A stretch of 64,000 bases of DNA from Epiperipatus broadwayi. Its lineage: Eukaryota; Onychophora; Udeonychophora; Euonychophora; Peripatidae. Below the pieces are notes generated by a model. That model had not been told where the DNA came from and did not search any database. It was given only the letters and a program-made list of their open reading frames with translations. The position numbers were made by a program, and so were the translations under genes. The DNA lies in contig JAQFVV010006857.1 in the NCBI GenBank assembly GCA_028023455.1, positions 60,001 through 124,000 of the forward strand, given 5' to 3'. Of this stretch, positions 62,208-64,000 are shown in pieces; position 1 is the stretch's first letter, and the number at the start of each line of letters is the position of its first letter.

Positions 62208-63088
62208 CAGAGATGGGCAACTTTTTTTCATCAGCGGGCCGAATAAAATTTTTGTATCACAATGCAGGCCGGATTAGATTGAACGATTTAGCAAAAAAAA
62301 AAAAATCAGAACCTAAAAAATGTTATATTACTTGAATTACCATATTATCAATGTGTTTTAAAAAAAAGTAAATACAATATTTAATGACTTAAAAATAGGA
62401 ATAGATTATAGATAGTTTATATTTTATGAAATGTTTTGTTTTTTAGATTATATTCCTTAAAAATGAAAATAGTTTTGTTACAAATCAAACAAACAGATTT
62501 ATTGTCTATATTTGCAAATAATTTTTCTGAATGTCCAATTATTACTGAAAATGCAGCATTCGGCATCAATTTTTCTTTTTTTTTTATTAGTTCATTTTAT
62601 ATTAAAAATTGTAATAATTAGAAAACACAAACTTACTTATAAACTATCATGCACCAATATTATTTTTTTTTAATAAGAAGTTAAACCTAAAAGAACTTCG
62701 TTCGATTGATGGTACAATTATAATAAGGAAATAATACTCTGACGCTGCAAAGAAGTATTCTTTAAAACCAAAATTAATGTTATTTGTAACATGATTCCTC
62801 CCATATTTTTATATTTTGTAATATAAAATTGATATTTTAGAAGTTATAATTAAATTTACATAAGTTATGACAAAATTTTTAATTTTTATAATTAGAATTT
62901 TATATTTCTCATAGCATTAGGATACAGTTAATGTTATATAAACATGTGAGTGATAGGCCTAGAGACTGCAGTTTACAGCCAATGTAGTCAGGTATGGATT
63001 TTCTATATTTAGGCATTTACAGAGCGGGCCAGATTCAACATCATCATGGGCAGGATGTAGCCCGTGGGCTGGCAGTTTCCCACCCCTC
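62208..63088. mobile_element. Non-autonomous hAT (Charlie-like ends), 881 bp, perfect 8-bp duplication
   Basis: Ends are CAGAGATGGGCAACTTTTTT and, inverse, GAGGGGTGGGAAACTGCC, followed by GGGCCGAATAAAA and GGGCCAGATTCAA-type subterminal motifs, the CAGGGGTGGGCAAAC...GGGCCGGAT style of Charlie-like hATs. TTCTACAT occurs exactly at 62200-62207 and 63089-63096. The interior is AT-rich with a 61-codon ORF that shows no transposase signature. Confidence 0.92.
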
Positions 63089-63096
63089 TTCTACAT

Positions 63097-64000
63097 GACC
63101 ATACTGCTCACTATTTAAATATGCAAACATTGTTTCCAAATTATACTGTTATTCTTCCAAGCCTATACAATTAAGTTAATTTGAGGAACATGCTAAACAC
63201 TTCCCATGGTCTTTTCTATTATCATATTTAAATACACTGAACTTCTATAAGTCATTTCTGAATGAATGAAAGATAAATATCCCACTATCAACTATTTACC
63301 ATGAGAAATTGCTTAATCTAAATACCATTCAAATGTAATATATGTATAAAAAAAGTTCTACACATAGTTATAAAAACATAAATGTTTTAATTATTTTATT
63401 TTCAATCTTACACATTGTAAATATAATAAGAAACTTATTGGATTATTTTAGAAGTATAAAAAAAGTATATAAAAGCAGAAATAAAAAATATTAACTTATT
63501 ATAATACAATTAAATCAATTGTATAATAAAAAATTTACATGAAAAAAATCCAAAAAATTATACAAATTATTATTTAGTACAGGCATAAAACAATCTAATC
63601 TAATATTTCATTAATATTTAAACAAAAAAGATTTGATTGGTTAAGTTTTTAAAAATTGCCAAGAACTAAGAAATGCATATAAAATATGCAGACAGCAATA
63701 AGAATTCTTAACATTATATATATATTTAAGTTATTTAATTTTTAAAAATATATCTTTATTTAACATATATCTATAATAAATTATAAATAATTTTGCATTG
63801 TACTTTGTGTAAATGCATGTGAACAATTCATAAATTAAGTGGGGGAAATTCAATAGTACATAAATGTCAATGTACTGAGTAACATAAATTATTATTTATT
63901 AACTTAAATAAGTAATTTGATTTGCATTACAGATATATTAATAATTGGAAATAATTTTGTTTGGAGTTTCTCTGTGTATATATGTATGAGATAAAATAAT
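63097..64000. other. AT-rich DNA to the window end
   Basis: No exon of ARL5 or other gene is recognised. Confidence 0.3.

Overview
The window is AT-rich eukaryotic DNA, by eye about three quarters A+T. It looks like an animal genome with very long introns and heavy transposon load. Two conserved animal genes, introns with GT/AG borders, RTE-like LINEs, hAT elements with 8-bp target duplications and a 500-N scaffold gap all fit a large invertebrate genome. A mollusc, possibly a cephalopod, is my best guess, but nothing here proves the species. There is no bacterial-style operon and no CRISPR.

Only two host genes are supported. (1) An intact, intronless CAF1/CNOT7-8 deadenylase ORF on + at 902-1789. 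(2) The last two coding exons of an ARL5-type small GTPase on -, at 52770-52921 and 32715-32760. They are joined by a 20-kb intron with matching splice phase. The 5' exons of ARL5 must lie beyond 64000. No functional link between the two genes is visible.

Almost everything else is mobile or repeated DNA. Left part (4-28 kb): a 334-bp tandem repeat family (4404, again at 28610), foldback elements (10028, 10806, 13684, 27672), decayed RTE-like LINE pieces on - (16370-17770, 18590-19010), an old direct duplication (about 23.2 and 24.9 kb), and two non-autonomous terminal-inverted-repeat elements with 8-bp duplications (22054, 26303). Inside the ARL5 intron: an RTE piece (32970-33690), a young 8.6-kb LTR element (37397-45980) with 2.3-kb LTRs, a polypurine tract and a gag-like ORF ending in thirteen or so 16-residue repeats, a TIR element (48244-49404), a long foldback (49513-50176), and a repeat carrying a hammerhead-ribozyme-like fold (51209-51273). 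Right part (53-64 kb): two hAT elements with perfect 8-bp duplications (53678, 62208), a LINE reverse-transcriptase fragment split by a TIR element (56430-58240), satellite-like repeats (58300-59340), and a 90-bp retroposed tRNA-like SINE with a perfect 16-bp target duplication (59727-59816).

The most interesting points are the hammerhead-like RNA shared by two repeats, the unusual pol-less LTR element whose 48-bp repeats are open in several frames, and the inverted elements with an extra arm copy in the loop.
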